From the IMG/VR virus record IMGVR_UViG_3300020156_000287, positions 1-25,360 of that record: 25,360 bases of DNA; one strand, given 5' to 3'. Both the position numbers and the translations under genes were made by a program. This DNA comes from a virus. How positions within the stretch are numbered: the first letter of the stretch is position 1; each line of letters starts with the position of its first letter. Below, piece by piece: positions 8,111-13,922 of the stretch. The notes under the pieces are model-generated. The model was not told the DNA's origin. It was given only the letters and a program-made list of their open reading frames with translations, and searched no databases.

Positions 8111-8649
8111 CAATCCAGGCTCCTCGTCATGACCTGTCGGTGGACGTCGCAATAGCCGCGCAGATCATTCGTTTTGATGCCACAGCAAGGCGTCGCCGGA
8201 CCCGACTTCACATCCATGCGCTCAAGGGGAAATCGGCATTGATTCTGATGAAGGTCGACGAAGGCCACCGGATTTGCACCATCCACCTGAAACCGGCTCA
8301 GGTCGTACCGAGGCAGGGTGTCTGGTTCACGCGCCCATCGTGGAAAGACTGGTGGCGCGCTCTTGATCCTTCCGACCATGTCGCTCTTTGGTCTCGCCTC
8401 ACGAGCTGGCTTTGCCCTGATCGATTGCCGCTTCGCGGCAACTGCGAAACGGTCTTCGCGGCTCATGGTCTTAGATCTGGTCGGTACACGCTTCTTAAAA
8501 AGGTCGCGATTTCGATGCGCGACGCCGAGGACGGAGCTACGGGAAACGTGGAATTGTCTGCCTATGGCGGACGCAGAAAGGCCTTGCTCCCACAATTTGG
8601 CTGCTGCGGCGATGTTGTCGTCGGACCAAATGAAGTCTCCGCTTTTCAT
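8110..8649 (-). CDS. GcrA-like cell-cycle regulator of phage origin
   Basis: This 179-residue protein is close to the size of chromosomal GcrA. The N-terminal helix-turn-helix (FIWSDDNIAAAAKLWEQG, then SASAIGRQFHVSRSSVLG) matches the GcrA start. The C-terminal part has the GcrA-like Cys/His layout: QCRFPLERM near 137-145, then TPCCGI and GYCDVH. GcrA is an alphaproteobacterial sigma70 cofactor that activates promoters carrying CcrM-methylated GANTC sites. A phage copy could redirect that activity to phage promoters or uncouple it from the host cycle. Three GANTC sites lie just upstream of the phage's own early-right promoter (10749-10774). ATG at 8649 overlaps the previous stop. Confidence 0.88.
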   Translation of the reverse strand: MKSGDFIWSDDNIAAAAKLWEQGLSASAIGRQFHVSRSSVLGVAHRNRDLFKKRVPTRSKTMSREDRFAVAAKRQSIRAKPAREARPKSDMVGRIKSAPPVFPRWAREPDTLPRYDLSRFQVDGANPVAFVDLHQNQCRFPLERMDVKSGPATPCCGIKTNDLRGYCDVHRQVMTRSLD

Positions 8650-8882
8650 CCGCGCCTCCGAAATCTGGTAGGCGCATGAGGATCCCGGAAACAGATTTGT
8701 CCCTCGACCTGCAACATCGCGTCACGGTCGGTGTAGTGTTTGTCGAACCACGCTTCGACCTGGTTTTCGCTACGGAAACTCTCAAAAGCCAGGCCTGCCA
8801 TGATGTAGGCCTTGCTGTTGCGACGATCCATCCGAACCTCAATACGATCGGTGCGGGCCTCAATCGATGCGACCTTCCCCAT
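8646..8882 (-). CDS. small hypothetical phage protein
   Basis: This 78-residue protein is not recognised. ATG at 8882 shares a base with the stop codon of the CII-like gene (TGATG), so it is translationally coupled. The first 25 residues are strongly charged with an alternating pattern (ASIEARTDRIEVRMDRR), suggesting a short amphipathic helix or coiled coil. The rest includes NQVEAWFDKHYTD and an Arg-rich tail. Its position between two regulators suggests an early accessory function, unproven. Confidence 0.65.
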   Translation of the reverse strand: MGKVASIEARTDRIEVRMDRRNSKAYIMAGLAFESFRSENQVEAWFDKHYTDRDAMLQVEGQICFRDPHAPTRFRRRG

Positions 8883-9352
8883 CAACGAGCCCTCACTTTG
8901 TCCAGGACGGATTTGAGTGCAGCCATCACCTCGTCGATCTCGCGCGTAATGTCGCGTTCATCGCGACCGTCGATCGAGCCGTCGGCAATTGCTGTAGTGA
9001 TGGCGCGCACCACGTCTGCCGCTTCATTGGCGATGTGCAAGGCGTCGACCGCGCTTAAACCACCGGATTGCGGTGATGCACTTGCGCTATCCAGGAGCAC
9101 GAGCTTGTAGCCCTGCATTTCCGCCATCGTGGAGAGGATGATCGGAGACCCCGCCTCCATGTCCGCCTCGACGGCGACATCGATTGGCATGAACGTCTCA
9201 GCATTCTCCTCATTCGGAGAACCGTATTTGGAGAGGTTACCGGCCTTGATGCGGGTCACGCGGGAAAACGCGTCACCTCCGCCAGCCATATCGACCGAGC
9301 GACGGGTTGCTGCTTTGAGCGTCAGTGCCTGTTTGTCGGAAATAGTGCGCAA
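8882..9352 (-). CDS. phage regulatory protein, CII/CP76-like
   Basis: This 156-residue protein begins RTISDKQALTLKAATRRSVD and continues with TRIKAGNLSKYGSPNEE and ETFMPIDVAVEAD, the layout of the phage CII/CP76 regulatory family (PF06892). In that family an N-terminal helix-turn-helix is followed by 'FMPIDVA' and a 'GxPxI' segment. It should bind DNA and influence the lysis-lysogeny decision or early-left transcription. The start codon is the uncommon TTG at 9352, supported by an excellent GAGGAGG site five bases upstream and by a perfect match of the protein's start to the family. A 9-bp stem-loop (9363-9387) ends directly beside that ribosome site. Confidence 0.8.
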   Translation of the reverse strand: MRTISDKQALTLKAATRRSVDMAGGGDAFSRVTRIKAGNLSKYGSPNEENAETFMPIDVAVEADMEAGSPIILSTMAEMQGYKLVLLDSASASPQSGGLSAVDALHIANEAADVVRAITTAIADGSIDGRDERDITREIDEVMAALKSVLDKVRAR

Positions 9353-9362
9353 GAGATCCTCC

Positions 9363-9387
9363 TCGAAAAATCAAGGAAATTTTTCGA
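9363..9387 (-). promoter_or_regulatory. perfect stem-loop abutting the ribosome site of the CII-like gene
   Basis: TCGAAAAAT (9363-9371) and ATTTTTCGA (9379-9387) form a perfect 9-bp inverted repeat around a 7-base loop. Read on the minus strand, the stem ends immediately before GAGGAGG and the TTG start codon. It could limit translation of the CII-like gene, serve as an operator, or act as a weak terminator after cro. The pairing is seen; the role is inferred. Confidence 0.4.
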
Positions 9388-9472
9388 CATCCAATTTCAG
9401 TGAATTGCCGACCGGTCCGGCCTACGGTGTGTCCATCACATCACGGGGGACCGCATGACATTCGAGACCACT

Positions 9473-9685
9473 TCATCCTGCCGCCTGCCTTTCAGGGCCG
9501 TAGATGTCTGGCCTCAATCGGTGTCTGGAAACCCCCGAAAGTTCTTCAACGGCAAGCACGCGCGTTGGTGGAACCTGATCCCACTGCAGAACCGCGGCAG
9601 GGGTAATGCCTAGCCGTCTCGCCAATTCGCTGGCGCTTCCCACAGCCGATATGGCTTCATCAAGAGCGAGAGTGTTCGTCGTCAT
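9473..9685 (-). CDS. Cro/YdaS-like repressor
   Basis: This 70-residue helix-turn-helix protein is of the YdaS/Cro type: ALDEAISAVGSASELARRLGI, then TPAAVLQWDQ, then VPPTRVLAVEELSGVSRHRLRPDIYG. The ending 'SRHxLRPDIYG' is characteristic of YdaS-like Cro proteins. It is the first gene of the early-left operon and is divergent from the CI-like repressor, the standard switch arrangement. The ATG at 9685 lies six bases after a good -10 (TTATAT), with no ribosome site in between, so its mRNA is probably leaderless. It should repress the repressor promoter and moderate early transcription. Confidence 0.85.
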   Translation of the reverse strand: MTTNTLALDEAISAVGSASELARRLGITPAAVLQWDQVPPTRVLAVEELSGVSRHRLRPDIYGPERQAAG

Positions 9686-9767
9686 GCCGAGATATAAGCA
9701 TAACTTAGAATATCAAACAAGTGATAATTGCGTAGACGCTGAAGCAGCCACTGGGCCATTTATAAGC
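9686..9767. promoter_or_regulatory. lysis-lysogeny switch: cro promoter and candidate operators
   Basis: On the minus strand, TTGTTT (9720-9715) and TTATAT (9697-9692) with a 17-bp spacer make a good sigma70 promoter for cro. An inverted repeat TATCA-AACAAG-TGATA (9711-9726) covers its -35 box. TATAAGC occurs at 9693-9699, overlapping the -10, and again at 9761-9767, touching the repressor start codon. The same heptamer is found inverted at 10791-10797 and 10827-10833 in the early-right promoter. These are candidate CI/Cro sites; binding is inferred. Confidence 0.6.
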
Positions 9768-10460
9768 ATGGCTAAAAATGAGCTCAGAGAAAAAGTCGGC
9801 ACGGCAATCCAGACGGCCCGAAAGCGGCGGGGACTGGTGCAGCGCAACCTCGCCGACCCTCTCGGAACAACCGTCGCAGCGGTGGGAATGTGGGAAAGCG
9901 GAAAAAATCTACCTAGTACCGAAAACCTTATAAGGACCGCCGAGATTTTGCGCGTGGATCCAGCAGCGCTTGGTCGCGGCGAAGTAATCTACCTCGATGA
10001 CGTCGGTCTTGCGGACGCGGAAGTGATAAGCGACCCAGGCCCTCCGCCCTCAGGCCCCATGGACGTTAAGGTGATGGGGGTTACCTATGGCGGAGATGAC
10101 GGCGACTTTACCTTCAATGGCGAGATCGCAGGATATGTGCGGCGACCGGCCGGGATTTCCACAATTCCCAATGTGTTTGCCTTGCATGTCCTCAGTGACA
10201 GCATGGTGCCCAGATATGACCCCGGCGAGGTTATCTATTGCGGCGGTCGGGACCCTGTCCCAGGGGATCACGTGGTTATCGAGACCTTCCCCGATCAAGA
10301 AGGGCATGTCGGCAAGTCCTTCATAAAGAAACTTGCCAGGAGGACTGGCAGAGAAATAATCGTGCAGCAATACAACCCGCCGATGGAACTAACTTTTGAC
10401 CGGTACGCGGTCAAAAACCTATGGCGCGTGATCCCGCTGAAAGAGCTGATTGGTTTCTGA
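9768..10460 (+). CDS. CI-like prophage repressor, XRE helix-turn-helix with S24 peptidase domain
   Basis: This 230-residue repressor has an N-terminal XRE-type helix-turn-helix (REKVGTAIQTARKRRGL, with TVAAVGMWESGKNLPS at about 35-50) and a C-terminal LexA/CI-like S24 domain. The catalytic Ser is in SDSMVPRYDPGE (S145) and the Lys in KSFIKKLAR (K187 or K188). An Ala-Gly pair at 121-122 could be the self-cleavage bond, though it is closer to the Ser than in lambda CI, so SOS-cleavability is uncertain. I chose ATG at 9768 (MAKNELREK) over an upstream in-frame start because only this gives a clean HTH and leaves cro intact. It maintains lysogeny by repressing the cro and early-right promoters. 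Confidence 0.92.
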   Translation: MAKNELREKVGTAIQTARKRRGLVQRNLADPLGTTVAAVGMWESGKNLPSTENLIRTAEILRVDPAALGRGEVIYLDDVGLADAEVISDPGPPPSGPMDVKVMGVTYGGDDGDFTFNGEIAGYVRRPAGISTIPNVFALHVLSDSMVPRYDPGEVIYCGGRDPVPGDHVVIETFPDQEGHVGKSFIKKLARRTGREIIVQQYNPPMELTFDRYAVKNLWRVIPLKELIGF

Positions 10461-10710
10461 GGACTGCCGTCTCCGCTCTCTGACGATCAATATCCTTGGC
10501 GAAGAAAGCTTGAACGGAAACATTCTTTCCCGGCAAACCATCTCCTGTGCAGGATGAGCACGTCAACTTTTGCGCTACGCGGGCGAGTGGTGTGTGCAGG
10601 CTGATCCTGCCGCGTACTAGTTGCGTGGGTATCAACCATCGATTTCTTCCGCAGTCGCCACACTCAATGCCTAGTCTGTTTGCATCGCCAAGCAAGACCT
10701 CTTCACTCAT
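10411..10710 (-). CDS. small putative zinc-ribbon protein
   Basis: This 99-residue reading frame carries two Cys pairs, CGDC near residue 17 and CSSC near residue 52, spaced as in a zinc ribbon, with GLPGKNVSV following. It resembles small rhizobial zinc-ribbon proteins of unknown role. It is convergent with the CI-like repressor and overlaps its last 50 bp. It is divergent from the early-right operon, so its promoter would lie in 10711-10865. A weak GAAGG precedes the ATG. The Cys pairing supports a real gene, but the overlap and weak ribosome site keep this tentative. Confidence 0.5.
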   Translation of the reverse strand: MSEEVLLGDANRLGIECGDCGRNRWLIPTQLVRGRISLHTPLARVAQKLTCSSCTGDGLPGKNVSVQAFFAKDIDRQRAETAVLRNQSALSAGSRAIGF

Positions 10711-10748
10711 GCCTTCACTCGCTTTGTTCTCTTTAAGTTCTCATAATT

Positions 10749-10799
10749 GATTCTTTTTTCCCAGGAGTCGAGTCCCAACGTTCAAGCGGGGCTTATAAT
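10749..10799 (+). promoter_or_regulatory. early-right promoter with GANTC cluster
   Basis: A perfect -10 TATAAT lies at 10794-10799. No canonical -35 is present: 17 bp upstream the sequence is the end of two abutting GANTC sites, GAGTC (10765-10769) and GAGTC (10770-10774), with a third, GATTC, at 10749-10753. GANTC is the CcrM methylation site used by GcrA-dependent promoters in alphaproteobacteria. An inverted TATAAGC (10791-10797) overlaps the -10, as expected for repression by CI or Cro. Promoter assignment is by motif only. Confidence 0.55.
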
Positions 10800-10834
10800 T
10801 TTCGCTTGTTACGATATGTAATTTCTGCTTATAT
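10791..10834. promoter_or_regulatory. candidate repressor operators at the early-right promoter
   Basis: GCTTATAA (10791-10798) and GCTTATAT (10827-10834) lie 36 bp apart and are the inverse of the TATAAGC elements at the cro/CI intergenic region. Between them TTAC-GATAT-GTAA (10809-10821) forms a small inverted repeat. The shared heptamer at both lytic promoters suggests one repressor controls both. Not experimentally supported here. Confidence 0.45.
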
Positions 10835-10865
10835 CAATTGCATCCCGATCCAAGGAGATGCAACG

Positions 10866-11108
10866 ATGATCCGTTTCGAGCCTATCCCCCAACCAAAACT
10901 CTGCGTGCAGCCCAGCATCATTCGTTCGCTTGAAGAGCGCATGGCAGATGACATGCGAGAACTCGCCTTTTCCGGTCGCCCGGTCAACGAAACGACATTG
11001 ATGGAGTGCGGATGGACGAAGCCGACCATCAAGCGTCTCTCGCTGGCTGCCACGGAGATCGCACGCCGCAAGTCGACGAGGCAGATTTCCGTGCGGGAGC
11101 TTGCCTGA
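10866..11108 (+). CDS. hypothetical early protein, possible helix-turn-helix
   Basis: This 80-residue protein is the first gene of the early-right operon. The ATG at 10866 follows a strong AAGGAGATG ribosome site (10852-10860), which decides this start over an upstream in-frame one. The segment RPVNETTLMECGWTKPTIKR, followed by LSLAATEIARRKS, has helix-turn-helix spacing and a basic recognition-like helix, so DNA binding is possible. No family is recognised. The stop TGA overlaps the next ATG (ATGA). Confidence 0.7.
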   Translation: MIRFEPIPQPKLCVQPSIIRSLEERMADDMRELAFSGRPVNETTLMECGWTKPTIKRLSLAATEIARRKSTRQISVRELA

Positions 11109-11275
11109 TGGACAAATCGGCACTCTTCACCGATCGGGACACAGAGCGTCACGCTGATCCGGCGCTGATGGAACTGCTTGTCGAACGTGTCGCCATTTGG
11201 AACCGTCCTCTCGCGTACCTTCTCTCAGCCGCGGTATTTTTCGCCATCGGCTTCTTCGGCGCGGCGCAGGTGTAG
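11108..11275 (+). CDS. small single-span membrane protein
   Basis: This 55-residue protein has a charged N-terminal half (MDKSALFTDRDTERHADP) and one C-terminal hydrophobic segment of about 20 residues (AYLLSAAVFFAIGFFGAA). It is coupled to the gene before it by an ATGA overlap, and the next ATG starts three bases after its stop. The layout suggests a tail-anchored inner-membrane protein. Small early membrane proteins of phages often act in exclusion or host takeover, but nothing here identifies a function. Confidence 0.65.
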   Translation: MDKSALFTDRDTERHADPALMELLVERVAIWNRPLAYLLSAAVFFAIGFFGAAQV

Positions 11276-11277
11276 TG

Positions 11278-11946
11278 ATGACGCTTGCGATTTCCACCAC
11301 AATTCCACGCCTCGCAAACAAGACCGTCTGGTCCTTCAATGACGACGGCACGGTTATGGATCTTGCCGCTCCCGATCCGAGAATGGTTCGCTTCGATGAG
11401 ATGGCGCGCCGTCTCGCTGGTATCCGACGGTTCAATGGCCGTGGAATTCCAGTCGCGCAGCATTCCGTCATGGGAGCACAGGCGATCATCAACGAGGGCG
11501 GCACATCGATGGATGCCGCTTTCTTTCTTCTGCACGACGGTCACGAATACGTGCTTGGCGACATCGTCAGACCGGCCGAGGATTTGCTTGCGGGAATTCT
11601 CGGCACGATCGCCGTCCGGGAAGCTGTGAAGCTAGCAAAGTCCCAATGGGACGAGGCGATCTACACCGCCGCACGCCTCATTCCCCCGTCGCTTTGGACC
11701 ATGAAGCACCGCAAACTTATCAAGAGCATGGATGACCGCATGTGTCGCGCGGAAGCCATGGCATTTTTCGGTGCTGCGGCCGCCCGCCAATTCCCCGACA
11801 TGCCTATTCCAAAGACGACCGGAGCATTTCGCTGCTGGGGCGAGGCAAAGGCGGAGGAAACATTCCTTGAGATGGCCAGATCTCTGATCGGCCGTGACAA
11901 CATTGAGGCGCAGCACGCAATCGCCGCCTCCGCAAGGAGGCGCTGA
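11278..11946 (+). CDS. HD-domain phosphohydrolase (YfbR/DatZ-like)
   Basis: This 222-residue protein has the HD metal-binding residues in order: H62 in PVAQHSV, H86-D87 in FFLLHDGHEYVLGDIVRP, and a later Asp in KSMDDRMCRAEA (152/153). The HDxxEYxxGDixRP form is shared by YfbR-type 5'-deoxynucleotidases and phage dATP triphosphohydrolases such as DatZ. It probably hydrolyses dNMPs or dNTPs and so shapes the nucleotide pool during replication. It lies directly upstream of ssb (one-base overlap) and in one operon with a MazZ-like hydrolase, which supports a nucleotide role. Substrate cannot be read from sequence. Confidence 0.8.
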   Translation: MTLAISTTIPRLANKTVWSFNDDGTVMDLAAPDPRMVRFDEMARRLAGIRRFNGRGIPVAQHSVMGAQAIINEGGTSMDAAFFLLHDGHEYVLGDIVRPAEDLLAGILGTIAVREAVKLAKSQWDEAIYTAARLIPPSLWTMKHRKLIKSMDDRMCRAEAMAFFGAAAARQFPDMPIPKTTGAFRCWGEAKAEETFLEMARSLIGRDNIEAQHAIAASARRR

Positions 11947-12443
11947 TGTCAGGGTATCTCAATAAGGTCCAGCTGATCGGCAATCTCGGCGCCGATCCGG
12001 AAATCCGCCGCACGCAGGACGGCCGGCCGATCGCCAACATGCGGATCGCCACGAGCGAGAGCTGGCGCGACAAGAATACCGGCGAGAAAAAAACGAGGAC
12101 GGAATGGCACACCGTCGTCGTCTTCAGCGAAGGCCTCTGCAAGGTCGTCGAGCAGTATGTGAACAAGGGCGACAAGATCTTCATCGAAGGTCAGCTCGCC
12201 ACCCGCAAATGGCAGGACCAGAGCGGCCAAGATCGCTGGTCGACGGAAATCGTCCTGCAGGGCTTCGATGCCAAGCTCATTATGCTGTCAGGATCATCAG
12301 GATCCGGATATCGCGCCGGCGGCGATGGCGCAGGCGACTATGGCTACGACGGCGATCGAGCCTCCGGATCATCCTCCCGTCAACAATCTTCGTCATCGAC
12401 CGGCAATTTTAGCCGAGATCTCGATGACGACATTCCGTTCTGA
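11946..12443 (+). CDS. ssb: single-stranded DNA-binding protein
   Basis: This 165-residue protein has a bacterial-type SSB OB fold in the first ~110 residues: YLNKVQLIGNLGADPEIR, MRIATSESWRDKNTGEKK, TEWHTVVVF, GDKIFIEGQLATRKWQD. A Gly/Ser/Tyr-rich linker follows, ending in the acidic tip DDDIPF that recruits replication and repair proteins. Length and tail match host SSB, so it should bind host partners. It coats single-stranded DNA exposed by the phage helicase. ATG overlaps the HD gene's stop. Confidence 0.97.
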   Translation: MSGYLNKVQLIGNLGADPEIRRTQDGRPIANMRIATSESWRDKNTGEKKTRTEWHTVVVFSEGLCKVVEQYVNKGDKIFIEGQLATRKWQDQSGQDRWSTEIVLQGFDAKLIMLSGSSGSGYRAGGDGAGDYGYDGDRASGSSSRQQSSSSTGNFSRDLDDDIPF

Positions 12444-12451
12444 GGTTTGCC

Positions 12452-12820
12452 ATGACCGCCGTCATCAAGGATGTCACGATCGATTTCCAGAAGCCTCAAC
12501 AGCGGGTCCTTCGGGACTGGCTTGCGTCGCTTCCGGAAGGAACACCTCCCCTGCCGCCACTGACCATCAGGGTATCTCACAACGTCGAGATCGATGATCT
12601 CGGTGAAGACGAGGTCGAGGAATGGTACGAAAAGCGCAATCCCTCTGCCTCCGGCAACTGGATCGAGCGCTGCTATCGTCACATCGCCATGGGCGAGAAC
12701 GACGAAGCTCTCGACCTCATCTACAGGGAGGCGCCTGACGGGCTTGCCCCCCCGTCCACGGAAAAGCGCACGGCCGATCGGCTCAAGGCTCCGGAGATCC
12801 CCGCCCATGCTGAAAACTGA
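12452..12820 (+). CDS. hypothetical early protein
   Basis: This 122-residue protein is not recognised. The start at 12452 follows ssb by 8 bp and the end overlaps the sliding-clamp start by 14 bp. It is acidic in the centre (EIDDLGEDEVEEWYEKRNP), contains an aromatic/basic helix (GNWIERCYRHIAMGENDEALDLIY) and a Pro-rich tail. Its position between SSB and the clamp suggests an accessory replication role. No motif for clamp binding was identified with confidence. Confidence 0.7.
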   Translation: MTAVIKDVTIDFQKPQQRVLRDWLASLPEGTPPLPPLTIRVSHNVEIDDLGEDEVEEWYEKRNPSASGNWIERCYRHIAMGENDEALDLIYREAPDGLAPPSTEKRTADRLKAPEIPAHAEN

Positions 12821-13922
12821 AAAACCCGCCCTGCTGGCGGCGCTCTCGGCCGTCATCGAGGCCGTCAAGGCGAACAGCCAGAACCCAGTTATGTCGGATG
12901 TCCTGATCGAGAAGGCCGGCGACGGCATCTCGGTGACCGGCGGCAATCTGGATATCGAGATCCGCAGCACCTGCGATGCGGCACTGACGGATGATTTCCG
13001 GGATTTCACCTGCCCAGCGCATCGACTGGTCGACATCGTCAAGAACGCTCCGGAGGCCGCGATCACAATCGAGCTGATCGACGAAGGCCGCCAGGTGCAA
13101 GTTCGCTCCGGCCGCTCGAAGCTGAAGCTGCCAGCGATGGCCGCGGCGGATTACCCGAAACTCAACGTCGCGCGGCTGCAGCATTCCGTCAGCCTGTCGT
13201 CGGAAATCCTCGCCAAAGCCCTTTCCGGCGTCGCCTTTGCCGCCGAGACGAGCGACGCAAGGCCGCATCTTTGCGGCGTTCATGTACGGCCGATGAAGGA
13301 AGGCATGGACGTCGTCGCCACCAACGGCCGCATCGTCGCAAAACGGATGATCGAGGCAATCGCCTTCGACGAGGACATTTCGGCGCTTCCATCGATCACC
13401 ATTCCGAACAAGGCAGTCCGGCCGATCGAGAACCTGCTTTCGAACGGAGACGACGTCGAGATGCAGTTCTCGAAGCAGATGATCGTCTTCACGGTGGGCC
13501 GCACCACGCTGACGACAAAGCTCGTCGAGGGCATCTATCCCGATTACCGGAAGATACTGCCGGCCGCCGATTCGGTGACGTCGAAGTTCAGCGGCGCGGC
13601 CCTTGGCGGCGCTGTCACGCGCGTGCTGATCGCAACGCCGGATGCCGGTTATGGCATGAGCTTCAAATTCTCGTCCGCATCCCTTTCGCTTTCCGCGCGC
13701 GACATGAAGGCGGGCGAAGGTGAGGACGAGGTTCCGATCGAAGCGGATGGCGAGATCACGACCGGCTTTAATGGCCGTTTTGTCCTGTCCGCGCTTGCTC
13801 ATCTCGACGAGGACAAGCTGGAACTGACGGTAGGCCAGGACGCCGCGCCGGCCAGGCTGCGCGCCCATGGCGACGAGCACAATTACATCATCCTAATGCC
13901 GACCAGAGTGAGGGCCGCGTGA
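12807..13922 (+). CDS. dnaN: DNA polymerase III beta sliding clamp, phage-encoded
   Basis: This 371-residue protein has the length of bacterial beta clamps. Recognisable segments run through three clamp domains: LLAALSAVIEAVKANSQNPV and GGNLDIEIRS in domain 1; LSGVAFAAETSDARPHLCGV and VATNGRIVAKR in domain 2; and a C-terminal YIILMPTRV, matching the clamp's conserved C-terminal hydrophobic pocket region. ATG at 12807 (MLKTEKPALLA) has GGAG 10 bases upstream; longer readings overlap the preceding gene in a foreign composition. The clamp would tether a polymerase to phage DNA. No polymerase gene is in the window, so it probably serves host Pol III or one encoded elsewhere on the phage. Confidence 0.92.
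   Translation: MLKTEKPALLAALSAVIEAVKANSQNPVMSDVLIEKAGDGISVTGGNLDIEIRSTCDAALTDDFRDFTCPAHRLVDIVKNAPEAAITIELIDEGRQVQVRSGRSKLKLPAMAAADYPKLNVARLQHSVSLSSEILAKALSGVAFAAETSDARPHLCGVHVRPMKEGMDVVATNGRIVAKRMIEAIAFDEDISALPSITIPNKAVRPIENLLSNGDDVEMQFSKQMIVFTVGRTTLTTKLVEGIYPDYRKILPAADSVTSKFSGAALGGAVTRVLIATPDAGYGMSFKFSSASLSLSARDMKAGEGEDEVPIEADGEITTGFNGRFVLSALAHLDEDKLELTVGQDAAPARLRAHGDEHNYIILMPTRVRAA

Noticed and set aside
9458-9616. Short plus-strand frame antisense to cro with a GGGGGA upstream of its ATG
   Set aside because: The minus-strand Cro/YdaS sequence is clearly conserved, including its RPDIYG ending; the antisense peptide has no features beyond a chance ribosome-like site.
12783-13880. Long open frame of 365 codons on the minus strand
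   Set aside because: Antisense shadow of the sliding clamp, caused by high G+C; no recognisable protein features.
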